Shown piece after piece: positions 15,085 through 20,714 of a stretch of 23,075 bases of DNA (within the stretch, counting starts at the first letter, position 1; every line of letters starts with the position of its first letter). The stretch comes from Clostridia bacterium. GTDB lineage: Bacteria > Bacillota > Clostridia > UMGS1883. The notes beneath the pieces were generated by a model. The model made no database searches and was not told where the DNA came from. It saw nothing but the letters and a program-made list of their open reading frames with translations. Location of the stretch: assembly GCA_017468215.1 (NCBI GenBank), contig JAFUJG010000292.1, positions 1 to 23,075 of the forward strand. Reading direction: 5' to 3'. The position numbers and the translations under genes are program-made.

Positions 15085-17961
15085 ATGAAAAAGCTGATAT
15101 CATTATTTTTAGTGTTTATATTAATTAGTATGGTGGTACCGAGCTATGCAAATGAGGATGAAGTGAGCCTTATGGCAGATGCGTTAATTGCGTTTCCCGG
15201 TGCAGAAGGTGCAGGCAGATATGCCACCGGCGGCAGAGGCGGAAGCGTTTATCATGTAACAAACCTTAACGACAGCGGAGCAGGCTCTTTCCGTGACGCT
15301 GTGTCGGCATCGAACAGGATTATTGTGTTTGATGTTGGCGGAACTATTGAGCTGACAGGCGACGTTGTTGTAAAAGGCAATAACACCATTGCCGGACAAA
15401 CTGCACCAGGGGGAGGAGGTATCACCCTCAGAGGCGGTAAAATAGGCATGGGCGGTGACAATATTATTATACGCTACGTTTCTTCACGCCCAGGTGAAAA
15501 CGGTTCGAGCGAATGCGATGCATGGGGCGGCGACAAGGGCTCCAACTCAATTATTGACCATTGCTCAATAGGTTGGGCAAATGACGAGCAGTTCGGTTTA
15601 TATTCGAACAATACAAATCAGACCGTTCAGTATTCTCTTATCGGTCCCTCCAACTGCATATCTTACCATTCAAAGGGTGCTCACGGCTTTGGTATAATGC
15701 TGGGTAAGGCGAATAATACATGGCATCATAATATGATTGCACATAACATTTCACGTAATTACCGTGGTAAGTCAACAGGGGCAATAGATTATGTAAATAA
15801 TGTTATATATAACTGGGGCTACCAGACCGCTTACGGTACCTTCGGGCAGGTAAACTATGTTGGCAACTACTTTAAGGCGGGTTTGTCGACAACTGGCGGT
15901 TACAGATATGTAGACCTTTCAAGCGGCACAGGCTATGACAAATTCCGCTTTTACCTTACAGGGAACAAAATGGTAACAAGCACAGGTGCAGATTACGACG
16001 CCTCTATGAACACAAATAACTGGAACGGCTTTAACTTCAGAGACACAGGGCTTACAAGGTCAAATCTTGAGGTTACAACGCCCATAGCGGTGTATGACAG
16101 CCAGGGGCAGAATGCCACTGTAGCCTACAATGCCCAAAGTGCCGATGCTGCTTTTGAAACAGTGCTCAATTATGCAGGCGCAGGCATCCGTGCTGACCTG
16201 AGACCTAAAATTGACAAGCAGGTAATGCAGGAAGCAAGGACAGGCACAGGTTACCTGACAGGCGGCCGTGACTTTGACACCCTTACCTCAAGCGATACTG
16301 CACTTAATGAGGCTATTGAAAAATACAGTATAAAAGAAATGAACTATGACGAGTATTATCCTCAGCCTGTAACAAAAAAAGAAATAACCGATGCTGATAA
16401 TGACGGCATGGACGATACATGGGAGCTGGCAAGAGGCCTTAATACTTCTGTTAACGATGCTATGGGCGACTACTTAGGTCAGGGCTATAACAATATCGAG
16501 TATTACATAAATGACCTTACGGTAGATTCTTTTCCTAAGGGGGTAGTAACACTTTCGTCCGAAACTGTAGAGCTGGGAGATAACTATGAAAAGGCAAAGG
16601 AAGCGGCCGACAGTCTTAAGCTTTCTGATGACGTTATAAAAGCCAAGGGCGATGTTATCCTGCCTGTGAAAGCAGGAAACGGTGCCGTAATTTCGTGGCA
16701 GAGCTCATCTGCGGCAATAGTTATAGAAAACAATGCAATTTCAAAGGTGAACAGACCCGGCACTTATGATGCGTCAGTTACGCTGACAGCAGGTGTAACC
16801 TACGGTGATTTTACCCTTAATAAGTCGTTTGTAGTTACTGTACCTGCACAGCCATTAAAGTTTGACTTCGGTAACGGCGATGTTCAGTCAGGCTTTGTGA
16901 AGGTGAATGCATCCAAGCTATATTCCCAAAGCTCGCCCTACGGCTTTGTAAGTGCATCCCAAAGCGATATGACCCGTGCACCGGGTAATGTGCCAAGCGG
17001 TTACGAGGCATTGCATGCTGACCAGATACAGGGCGAAACCACCTTCAAAGCAGAGGTTCCTAACGGAACATATACGGTGGTTGTTCACTACGGCTGTTGG
17101 AACACAAGCTTTGGAACAAGCTTTACAATAGAAGGGGTAAACACAGGAAACCTTTATGCAACAGATGTGGCACAGTATGTAACCGAAATAAAAATAACAG
17201 ACGGTTTGTTTGAGCTTAACATCAGAAAAGGTGATAAGGCATATGGCGGCTATGTAAACGGACTGGAAATTTTAAAGCCGGAATATTACTTTGATTTTGG
17301 CAGCGGAAATGTTCAGGAGGGATACACGCAGGTAACGGCTGCCGATGTATATTCTGATTCGGTAAGATTCGGTTTTAGCGATGCATCATCCCAATATGAT
17401 ATGGAACGAGCACCGGGTGGTATTAAAGCAGGCTATGAAAATCTTCATGCTGACCAGATACAGGGTACAGCCACTTTTAAGGTAAAGCTTCCCAACGGAA
17501 AGTATACCGTAACGGCTCACTATGGCTGCTGGAATTCGGGCTACGGCACACGTTATAATATTGAGGGTGTTGACAGTGGAAACCTGTATTCCACAACTGC
17601 AGCCGAATATGTGACCGAGGTTAGTGTAACAGACGGTGTGCTTGATTTAGGCATAAGCAAGGGTTCAAAAAGCTATGGTGGCTACATAAATGGGCTGGAT
17701 ATTGTTATGATTGAGCCCGACAAAAAAGCTACTATTAAGTACTCCGACGGTACAGTCACGGTTGTTGGTGAAAATGTGACAAAGGCAGTGCTGATACACG
17801 CATCCTACAACGGCGATGCTATGAGCTATGTCAGCGTAACACCGCTTAAATTTGATAATGGCGTGGCAACTGTGACAAAAACTCTTAAACAAGGCGACAA
17901 GCTTTTTGTCTGGAACAGTATAACGAAAATGGAGCCATTAAGTGCTGTATATGTAAATTGA
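15085..17961 (+). CDS. Secreted PL1 pectate lyase with tandem binding modules
   Basis: A 958-residue exported polysaccharide lyase for de-esterified pectin. The signal peptide is cut near SYA|NE (residue 22). The parallel beta-helix lyase domain (about 36-430) opens with AFPGAEGAGRYATGGRGG and VTNLNDSGAGSFRDAV, the PL1 subgroup signature. It carries HHNMIAHNISRNYRG, in which R224 or R227 is the probable catalytic arginine. A calcium-loop segment (DADNDGMDDTWE, about 436-447) marks its end. Next come an Ig-like strand module (about 480-588; VISWQSSSAAIVIENNAI, atrophied Big type) and two tandem ~142-residue modules (591-732 and 733-875) like the N-terminal domain of rhamnogalacturonan acetylesterases. 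The C-terminal module (about 880-958) is AVLIHASYN...GDKLFVWNSITKMEPL. No anchor is visible. The domains fit the pectin context set by the GH78 gene. Confidence 0.9.
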   Translation: MKKLISLFLVFILISMVVPSYANEDEVSLMADALIAFPGAEGAGRYATGGRGGSVYHVTNLNDSGAGSFRDAVSASNRIIVFDVGGTIELTGDVVVKGNNTIAGQTAPGGGGITLRGGKIGMGGDNIIIRYVSSRPGENGSSECDAWGGDKGSNSIIDHCSIGWANDEQFGLYSNNTNQTVQYSLIGPSNCISYHSKGAHGFGIMLGKANNTWHHNMIAHNISRNYRGKSTGAIDYVNNVIYNWGYQTAYGTFGQVNYVGNYFKAGLSTTGGYRYVDLSSGTGYDKFRFYLTGNKMVTSTGADYDASMNTNNWNGFNFRDTGLTRSNLEVTTPIAVYDSQGQNATVAYNAQSADAAFETVLNYAGAGIRADLRPKIDKQVMQEARTGTGYLTGGRDFDTLTSSDTALNEAIEKYSIKEMNYDEYYPQPVTKKEITDADNDGMDDTWELARGLNTSVNDAMGDYLGQGYNNIEYYINDLTVDSFPKGVVTLSSETVELGDNYEKAKEAADSLKLSDDVIKAKGDVILPVKAGNGAVISWQSSSAAIVIENNAISKVNRPGTYDASVTLTAGVTYGDFTLNKSFVVTVPAQPLKFDFGNGDVQSGFVKVNASKLYSQSSPYGFVSASQSDMTRAPGNVPSGYEALHADQIQGETTFKAEVPNGTYTVVVHYGCWNTSFGTSFTIEGVNTGNLYATDVAQYVTEIKITDGLFELNIRKGDKAYGGYVNGLEILKPEYYFDFGSGNVQEGYTQVTAADVYSDSVRFGFSDASSQYDMERAPGGIKAGYENLHADQIQGTATFKVKLPNGKYTVTAHYGCWNSGYGTRYNIEGVDSGNLYSTTAAEYVTEVSVTDGVLDLGISKGSKSYGGYINGLDIVMIEPDKKATIKYSDGTVTVVGENVTKAVLIHASYNGDAMSYVSVTPLKFDNGVATVTKTLKQGDKLFVWNSITKMEPLSAVYVN
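16858..17280 (+). repeat. Tandem carbohydrate-binding-like module, copy 1
   Basis: Encodes residues ~591-732 of the pectate lyase, from KFDFGNGDVQSGF to YVNGLEILKPE. It shares with copy 2 the blocks FDFGxGxVQxGxxxV, MxRAPG, LHADQIQG, VHYGCWN/AHYGCWN, IEGVxxGNLY and YGGYxNGL. Confidence 0.85.
17281..17710 (+). repeat. Tandem carbohydrate-binding-like module, copy 2
   Basis: Encodes residues ~733-875, directly abutting copy 1. The protein match is strong while DNA third positions have drifted, so the duplication is old and both copies appear to be kept by selection. Confidence 0.85.
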
Positions 17962-17968
17962 TAAAACG

Positions 17969-17993
17969 ACCGAGGGTATCCTCGGTGGTTTTT
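17969..17993 (+). terminator. Terminator after the pectate lyase gene
   Basis: ACCGAGG (17969-17975) pairs with CCTCGGT (17980-17986) around a GTAT loop, followed by GG and five T. It starts 8 bases after the stop codon. Confidence 0.85.
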
Positions 17994-17996
17994 ACG

Positions 17997-18023
17997 TTGA
18001 AAAAATAAGAAAAGTGATATAAT
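17997..18023 (+). promoter_or_regulatory. Extended -10 promoter of the DUF1349 gene
   Basis: TATAAT at 18018-18023 is preceded by TG at 18015-18016 (extended -10). TTGAAA at 17997-18002 lies at a short 15 bp spacing, which the extended -10 may compensate. GGAGGA at 18041-18046 is the SD, 9 bases before ATG 18056. Confidence 0.65.
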
Positions 18024-18055
18024 TGTTTTAAGAACTATATGGAGGATTTATAAAC

Positions 18056-18670
18056 ATGAAAATTAATGCAAAAACCATGAAATGGACAAGGGCACCAAAG
18101 GAGTATGCCATAACGGAAGATAGAGTAGAAATGCTGACTGAGCCCCATACAGATTTGTGGCAGAGAACATATTATCATTTTAGAAACGATAACGCACCGG
18201 CACTTCAAATGGAAACAGAGGAGGAGTATTTTTCCTTCATTGTAAAGACAGATTACGACACTAAGACAAGATATGACCAAAGCGGAGTTATTATGTATCT
18301 TGACAGCGACAATTGGCTCAAGGCAGCAATGGAATACGAAAACAAAGAAATACAGCGAATGGGATGCGTTGTAACAAATGACGGTTACTCGGATTGGTCT
18401 TCGGTAGACGTTGATGCGAATATAAAATCCATGTGGTTCAGATTAAGTCGCAGGGGAAAGGATTTTTGCGTGGAAAACTCTGTGGATGGTATAAACTTTA
18501 AACAGATGCGAATTTTCCATATGTTTAATGCTGAAAAGAAAATAAGTTTCGGTGTATTTGCTTGTAGTGCAGAAAATTCCGTGTTCAAGGCGACCTTTAC
18601 AGATATGGAAGTTACAGAATGCAAATGGCTTGCACACGATGGACAACAACCGGATGAAGACTTGAGTTAA
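18056..18670 (+). CDS. DUF1349-family protein
   Basis: A 204-residue protein of the DUF1349 family, a concanavalin-like beta-sandwich related to yeast Ree1. Recognisable blocks are the opening MKWTRAPKEY, then TDYDTKTRYDQSGVIMYLDSDNWLKAAMEY, SDWSSV, MWFRLSRRGKDFCVENSVDG and the late KISFGVFACSAENSVFKATFTDMEV. The length is normal for a stand-alone member. No signal peptide or membrane segment is visible, so it is cytoplasmic, unlike its three exported upstream neighbours. Biochemical function is unknown; the fold suggests binding of a sugar or small ligand, and its place after the pectin and glucan enzymes suggests a role in carbohydrate use, but that is inference. It has its own promoter and terminator. 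The acidic tail (QQPDEDLS) is probably disordered. Confidence 0.85.
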   Translation: MKINAKTMKWTRAPKEYAITEDRVEMLTEPHTDLWQRTYYHFRNDNAPALQMETEEEYFSFIVKTDYDTKTRYDQSGVIMYLDSDNWLKAAMEYENKEIQRMGCVVTNDGYSDWSSVDVDANIKSMWFRLSRRGKDFCVENSVDGINFKQMRIFHMFNAEKKISFGVFACSAENSVFKATFTDMEVTECKWLAHDGQQPDEDLS

Positions 18671-18691
18671 ATTATACCGAGGACAAATTTA

Positions 18692-18720
18692 AAAGCGACC
18701 GATTTCGGCCGCTTTGTTGT
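18692..18720. terminator. Bidirectional hairpin after DUF1349
   Basis: AAAGCGACCG (18692-18701) pairs with CGGCCGCTTT (18706-18715) with one A/C mismatch. The downstream plus-strand bases are GTTGT; on the minus strand the arm runs into TTTTAAATTT. It can therefore end DUF1349 on the plus strand and the small minus-strand frame stopping at 18721. Confidence 0.7.
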
Positions 18721-18835
18721 TTAGCTGAAGGCTACAACCTTTGTTTTGATGGTTTTTTGTAGGTCGGTTACACGGAGGAGGGCTTCACTTGAGCGAACAA
18801 AATGTAGCAAGTGAGTTTTTTTGTAGATGTAGCAT
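18721..18835 (-). pseudogene. Small minus-strand frame, copy 1, apparently frameshifted
   Basis: Read on the minus strand, the codons ending with TAA at 18721 encode THLLHFVRSSEALLRVTDLQ and 11 more residues (KTIKTKVVAFS), closely matching the copy-2 frame. The ATG equivalent to copy 2's (18833-18835) is out of phase because of one extra base in a run of seven A (T on the plus strand, 18816-18822). Translation from that ATG would stop after 16 codons. It may be a decayed gene, or slippage on the A-run may restore the frame. Function unknown. Confidence 0.4.
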
Positions 18836-18847
18836 TGGGATGAGCAA

Positions 18848-18876
18848 TTGACGGAAGTGGGGAATTTTTATAGAAT
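18848..18876 (+). promoter_or_regulatory. Candidate promoter of the 40-codon ORF
   Basis: TTGACG (18848-18853), exactly 17 bp, TAGAAT (18871-18876): one mismatch in each box. The start is expected near 18883, inside the left end of the inverted-repeat element and ~25 bases before the ATG at 18909. Confidence 0.5.
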
Positions 18877-18957
18877 GTATCTAATGGGATAAGTTTTAGG
18901 GGGTGGCAATGTGCAAAAACAGGCACGTCCCTATTTGCACCCTTTTTATTAGATACA
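18876..18957. mobile_element. Small hairpin element with 10 bp terminal inverted repeats (MITE/REP-like)
   Basis: TGTATCTAAT (18876-18885) and ATTAGATACA (18948-18957) are perfect inverted repeats bounding 82 bp. Inside, GTGCAAA (18911-18917) pairs with TTTGCAC (18934-18940) around AACAGGCACGTCCCTA. Its complement contains GGGACGTGCCTGT, resembling the loop sequence of REP hairpins linked to IS200-like (RAYT) transposases in Firmicutes; that resemblance is from memory. No target-site duplication is evident and no transposase is in the window, so it would be non-autonomous. Confidence 0.5.
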
Positions 18958-19031
18958 ACAATGAAAGTTTTGCTGTAGAGTATTCACCAGACCTAACAAT
19001 TGAAAGGATTGCGGAGTTGTTAGAATATTAA
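18909..19031 (+). CDS. Possible 40-residue protein or gene remnant
   Basis: ATG 18909 follows AGGGGGTGG (18898-18906) and opens a 40-codon frame ending TAA at 19031, just before a strong terminator at 19039. The first 14 codons lie in the hairpin element and look incidental. From about 18951 the frame encodes YNNESFAVEYSPDLTIERIA followed by ELLEY, which has the amphipathic pattern of a genuine protein C-terminus. The best reading is the 3' end of a lost gene now fused to an element-derived start, or a real small protein. I do not recognise the family. Confidence 0.35.
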   Translation: MCKNRHVPICTLFIRYNNESFAVEYSPDLTIERIAELLEY

Positions 19032-19038
19032 TACAAAG

Positions 19039-19065
19039 AAGCAGACCGAAAATCGGTCTGCTTTT
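19039..19065. terminator. Bidirectional terminator hairpin in copy 2
   Basis: A perfect 11 bp stem AAGCAGACCGA (19039-19049) pairs with TCGGTCTGCTT (19053-19063) over an AAA loop, followed on the plus strand by TT that extends the terminal T-run to TTTT (19062-19065). It lies 8 bases after the plus-strand stop at 19031 and just beyond the minus-strand stop at 19070. Confidence 0.9.
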
Positions 19066-19069
19066 AAAT

Positions 19070-19183
19070 TTAACGGAAAGTTACTCCGTTTGTCTTAATA
19101 GGTTTTTGTAAGTCTGTTACTCGGCGGAGCGCTTCACCGATGCGAACAAAATGCAGTAGGTGGAGTTTTAGTAGATGTAGCAT
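19070..19183 (-). CDS. Small minus-strand protein, copy 2 (37 residues)
   Basis: The ATG at 19183-19181 opens a frame reading MLHLLKLHLLHFVRIGEALR, continuing RVTDLQKPIKTNGVTFR and stopping at TAA 19072-19070, followed by the bidirectional terminator. An upstream in-frame ATG at 19246 would give 58 residues but overlaps the divergent promoter at 19209-19237, so the short form is preferred. Compared with copy 1, about eight of 33 aligned codons differ only synonymously (for example CTA/TTG, CTG/CTA, GCG/GCC, ACA/ACC) and the stop is aligned, a pattern expected of coding DNA. No convincing SD is seen. Function and family are unknown; the frame could also be incidental to a structured repeat. 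Confidence 0.4.
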   Translation of the reverse strand: MLHLLKLHLLHFVRIGEALRRVTDLQKPIKTNGVTFR

Positions 19184-19208
19184 GGAAATGGGTTGTTGAC
19201 GAAAGTCG

Positions 19209-19237
19209 TTGAAAAGAGGGTTGAAGGGTGGTATAAT
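19209..19237 (+). promoter_or_regulatory. sigma-A promoter of the GNAT-nucleotidyltransferase gene
   Basis: TTGAAA (19209-19214), 17 bp, TATAAT (19232-19237). The start is expected near 19244, giving a ~32-base leader. The -35 box lies at the very end of repeat copy 2. Confidence 0.82.
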
Positions 19238-19275
19238 TAGTATCATAAAATTAAAGATTGTTGGGGAGTGATGAT

Positions 19276-20547
19276 GTGGCTAATTTTGTTTATTTAAATA
19301 AAGCAGAATTTGATAAATTTGCTGATAGAATGTTTAATATTCTCGCTGATAATATGACCGTCATTGCTCCTACTGGGAACAGCCGTGAAGAAGATTTTAA
19401 ATTATGGCATCAAGCTATTGGTGGAGCTATTAAAAATGAAAATAGATACATTGTGCTCATTTATGAGAATGGAACTGACAATATTATTGGATTTTTTCAA
19501 TATTCTATAGATACTGATAGTTTTATGATGGAAGAATTACAGATTTGTTCAGGATTTCAAGGAAAGGATAATATCTTCAGAGATTTATTTGGTTTTGTTT
19601 TTAACAGTATTAGTCCGAAATTATTGTATGTAGAGGCCTATGCAAACAAGGCGAATCATAAATCTATAGGCATTTTGGGTAAGCTCGGCTTGAAAATTAT
19701 AGGCGAGAATAAGAATGGGTTAAGCTTTCATTTTAAAGGCGATTTTGTTGATTTTATGAGTTGGCATGCAAAGGGGGAAACATCGTTGAAAGCGGCAATT
19801 GCTGTTATGGCAAAAAGTATACAAGCAATATTAAAGGATAATCTTGCTTGTATTTATCTGTATGGTTCTGTTGCTATGGATGATTTCAAACTTGGTTGGA
19901 GCGATATTGATATAGTTTGCTTGACGAGAGAAACGATAGCTGATTCCGAAGCAGAAAAATTAGTTAGTTTAAGACAACAACTGTTAAATGAGGAGAGGGA
20001 AAATCAATATTATCATAGTTTTGAAGGGATTATTACAACGACTAATGAGTTTGTAAATAACAGATATAATAGAGTTGTATATTGGGGAACGAGCGGGCAG
20101 AAAATTATTGACAATTATCATTTCGACGAATGTTCGCTCTTTGAATTGATAAAATACGGAAAGTTAATATATGGCGAAGATATCCGTGGCAAAATGTCTG
20201 TACCTACTTATGAAGAATTGAAGGGTAATGTTCAAAGACATTACGAAACGATTAGAAAGTATGTCCAAAAAACAAATGAAAATATATATTCTTGCGGATG
20301 GCTATTGGATATAGCACGATGTATTTATACACTGCGACATAATGATATAATAAGTAAAACAAAGGCAGGGGAATGGACGCTTGAGGCGAATATCTGTCCT
20401 GAAAAGGAACAAATGATTCAGACACTTAAAGTAAGAAAAGAGCCATTGAAATTCAAAGAGCAAAGTGATATGAAACAATGGTTAAGTCTACTTGGCCCAT
20501 CAGTACAAAAATTTGCAGATGTTTTAGAGATTGAACTTAACAGATAA
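19276..20547 (+). CDS. GNAT acetyltransferase-AadA-like nucleotidyltransferase fusion
   Basis: 423 residues from GTG 19276. That start is preferred because GGGGAG (19263-19268) lies 7 bases upstream; the TTG at 19258 has no SD and the nearby ATGs are in a frame that stops quickly. Residues ~1-160 form a GNAT fold: the acceptor-side strand IIGFFQYSI, motif A around ELQICSGFQGKDN (the acetyl-CoA loop QGKDN is a weak QxxGxG) and motif B NHKSIGILGKLGLKIIG. Residues ~175-423 form a Pol-beta type nucleotidyltransferase with IYLYGSVAMDDF and SDIDIV: G197-S198, then D210 and D212 as metal ligands. Its C-terminal helical part (ARCIYTLRHNDIISKTKAGEW) resembles streptomycin/spectinomycin adenylyltransferases. 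A bifunctional drug- or small-molecule-modifying enzyme is the likeliest role; substrate unproven. Codon use is far more AT-rich than genes before 18670, suggesting acquisition. Confidence 0.82.
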   Translation: MANFVYLNKAEFDKFADRMFNILADNMTVIAPTGNSREEDFKLWHQAIGGAIKNENRYIVLIYENGTDNIIGFFQYSIDTDSFMMEELQICSGFQGKDNIFRDLFGFVFNSISPKLLYVEAYANKANHKSIGILGKLGLKIIGENKNGLSFHFKGDFVDFMSWHAKGETSLKAAIAVMAKSIQAILKDNLACIYLYGSVAMDDFKLGWSDIDIVCLTRETIADSEAEKLVSLRQQLLNEERENQYYHSFEGIITTTNEFVNNRYNRVVYWGTSGQKIIDNYHFDECSLFELIKYGKLIYGEDIRGKMSVPTYEELKGNVQRHYETIRKYVQKTNENIYSCGWLLDIARCIYTLRHNDIISKTKAGEWTLEANICPEKEQMIQTLKVRKEPLKFKEQSDMKQWLSLLGPSVQKFADVLEIELNR

Positions 20548-20564
20548 AATATAAAAGCAATTAT

Positions 20565-20605
20565 AAACAAAGGACTACTGCAGAGAGACAGTAGTCCTTT
20601 GTTTG
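20565..20605 (+). terminator. Terminator after the GNAT-nucleotidyltransferase gene
   Basis: A perfect 16 bp stem AAACAAAGGACTACTG (20565-20580) pairs with 20589-20604 around an 8-base loop. The 3' arm ends TTTGTTTG, so the U-tract lies partly within the stem. It insulates the downstream gene from read-through. Confidence 0.9.
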
Positions 20606-20621
20606 TTGGAAATCCGAAAAG

Positions 20622-20635
20622 CGGAACATGTTCCG
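20622..20635. promoter_or_regulatory. Palindromic operator candidate upstream of the HEPN-STAND gene
   Basis: CGGAACATGTTCCG is a perfect 14-base palindrome ending 11 bases before the -35 box. Further CCG triplets flank it at 20614-20616 and 20641-20643. The position suits a dimeric regulator. It is too short to be a useful terminator and has no T-run. No regulator gene is present in the window. Confidence 0.5.
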
Positions 20636-20646
20636 ATATTCCGTAT

Positions 20647-20675
20647 TTGCATATTTCGACAATATATGATATAAT
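20647..20675 (+). promoter_or_regulatory. Extended -10 promoter of the HEPN-STAND gene
   Basis: TTGCAT (20647-20652), 17 bp, TATAAT (20670-20675) with TG at 20667-20668 forming an extended -10. The start is expected near 20682. GAGGAG at 20701-20706 is the SD, 8 bases before ATG 20715. Confidence 0.8.
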
Positions 20676-20714
20676 GAGACGTATCCATAAATTGATATGC
20701 GAGGAGTGGAAGAT

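Larger units (their letters stand above)
18692..18867. repeat. Dispersed ~175 bp element, copy 1
   Basis: Aligns with 19039-19213 over the whole length: a hairpin with an internal ACCG arm, then a diverged body with identical islands such as GCGAACAAAATG (18793-18804) and GTAGATGTAGCAT (18823-18835). By eye the match is roughly 65-70%. A stem TTCACTTG/CAAGTGAG (18784-18791 with 18808-18815) encloses the conserved GCGAACAAAATG loop. Confidence 0.75.
19039..19213. repeat. Dispersed ~175 bp element, copy 2
   Basis: The partner of 18692-18867, in the same orientation about 350 bases away. The stem CTTCACC/GGTGGAG (19132-19138 with 19159-19165) surrounds the same GCGAACAAAATG loop as copy 1. Two base pairs of the stem differ in a compensatory way between the copies (T-A to C-G and G-C to A-T). 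The element ends near the -35 box of the downstream gene. Confidence 0.75.

Noticed and set aside
17967..19065. Recurrent GACCG-containing terminator stems (17969, 18692, 19039, also 4895) as copies of one mobile hairpin
   Set aside because: Only 18692 and 19039 are followed by homologous sequence. The others share just the ACCG/CGGT arm, which is common in terminators.
18692..19213. CRISPR-like array from the repeated segments
   Set aside because: There are only two long, diverged copies ~350 bases apart, with no short identical direct repeats, no regular spacers and no cas genes.
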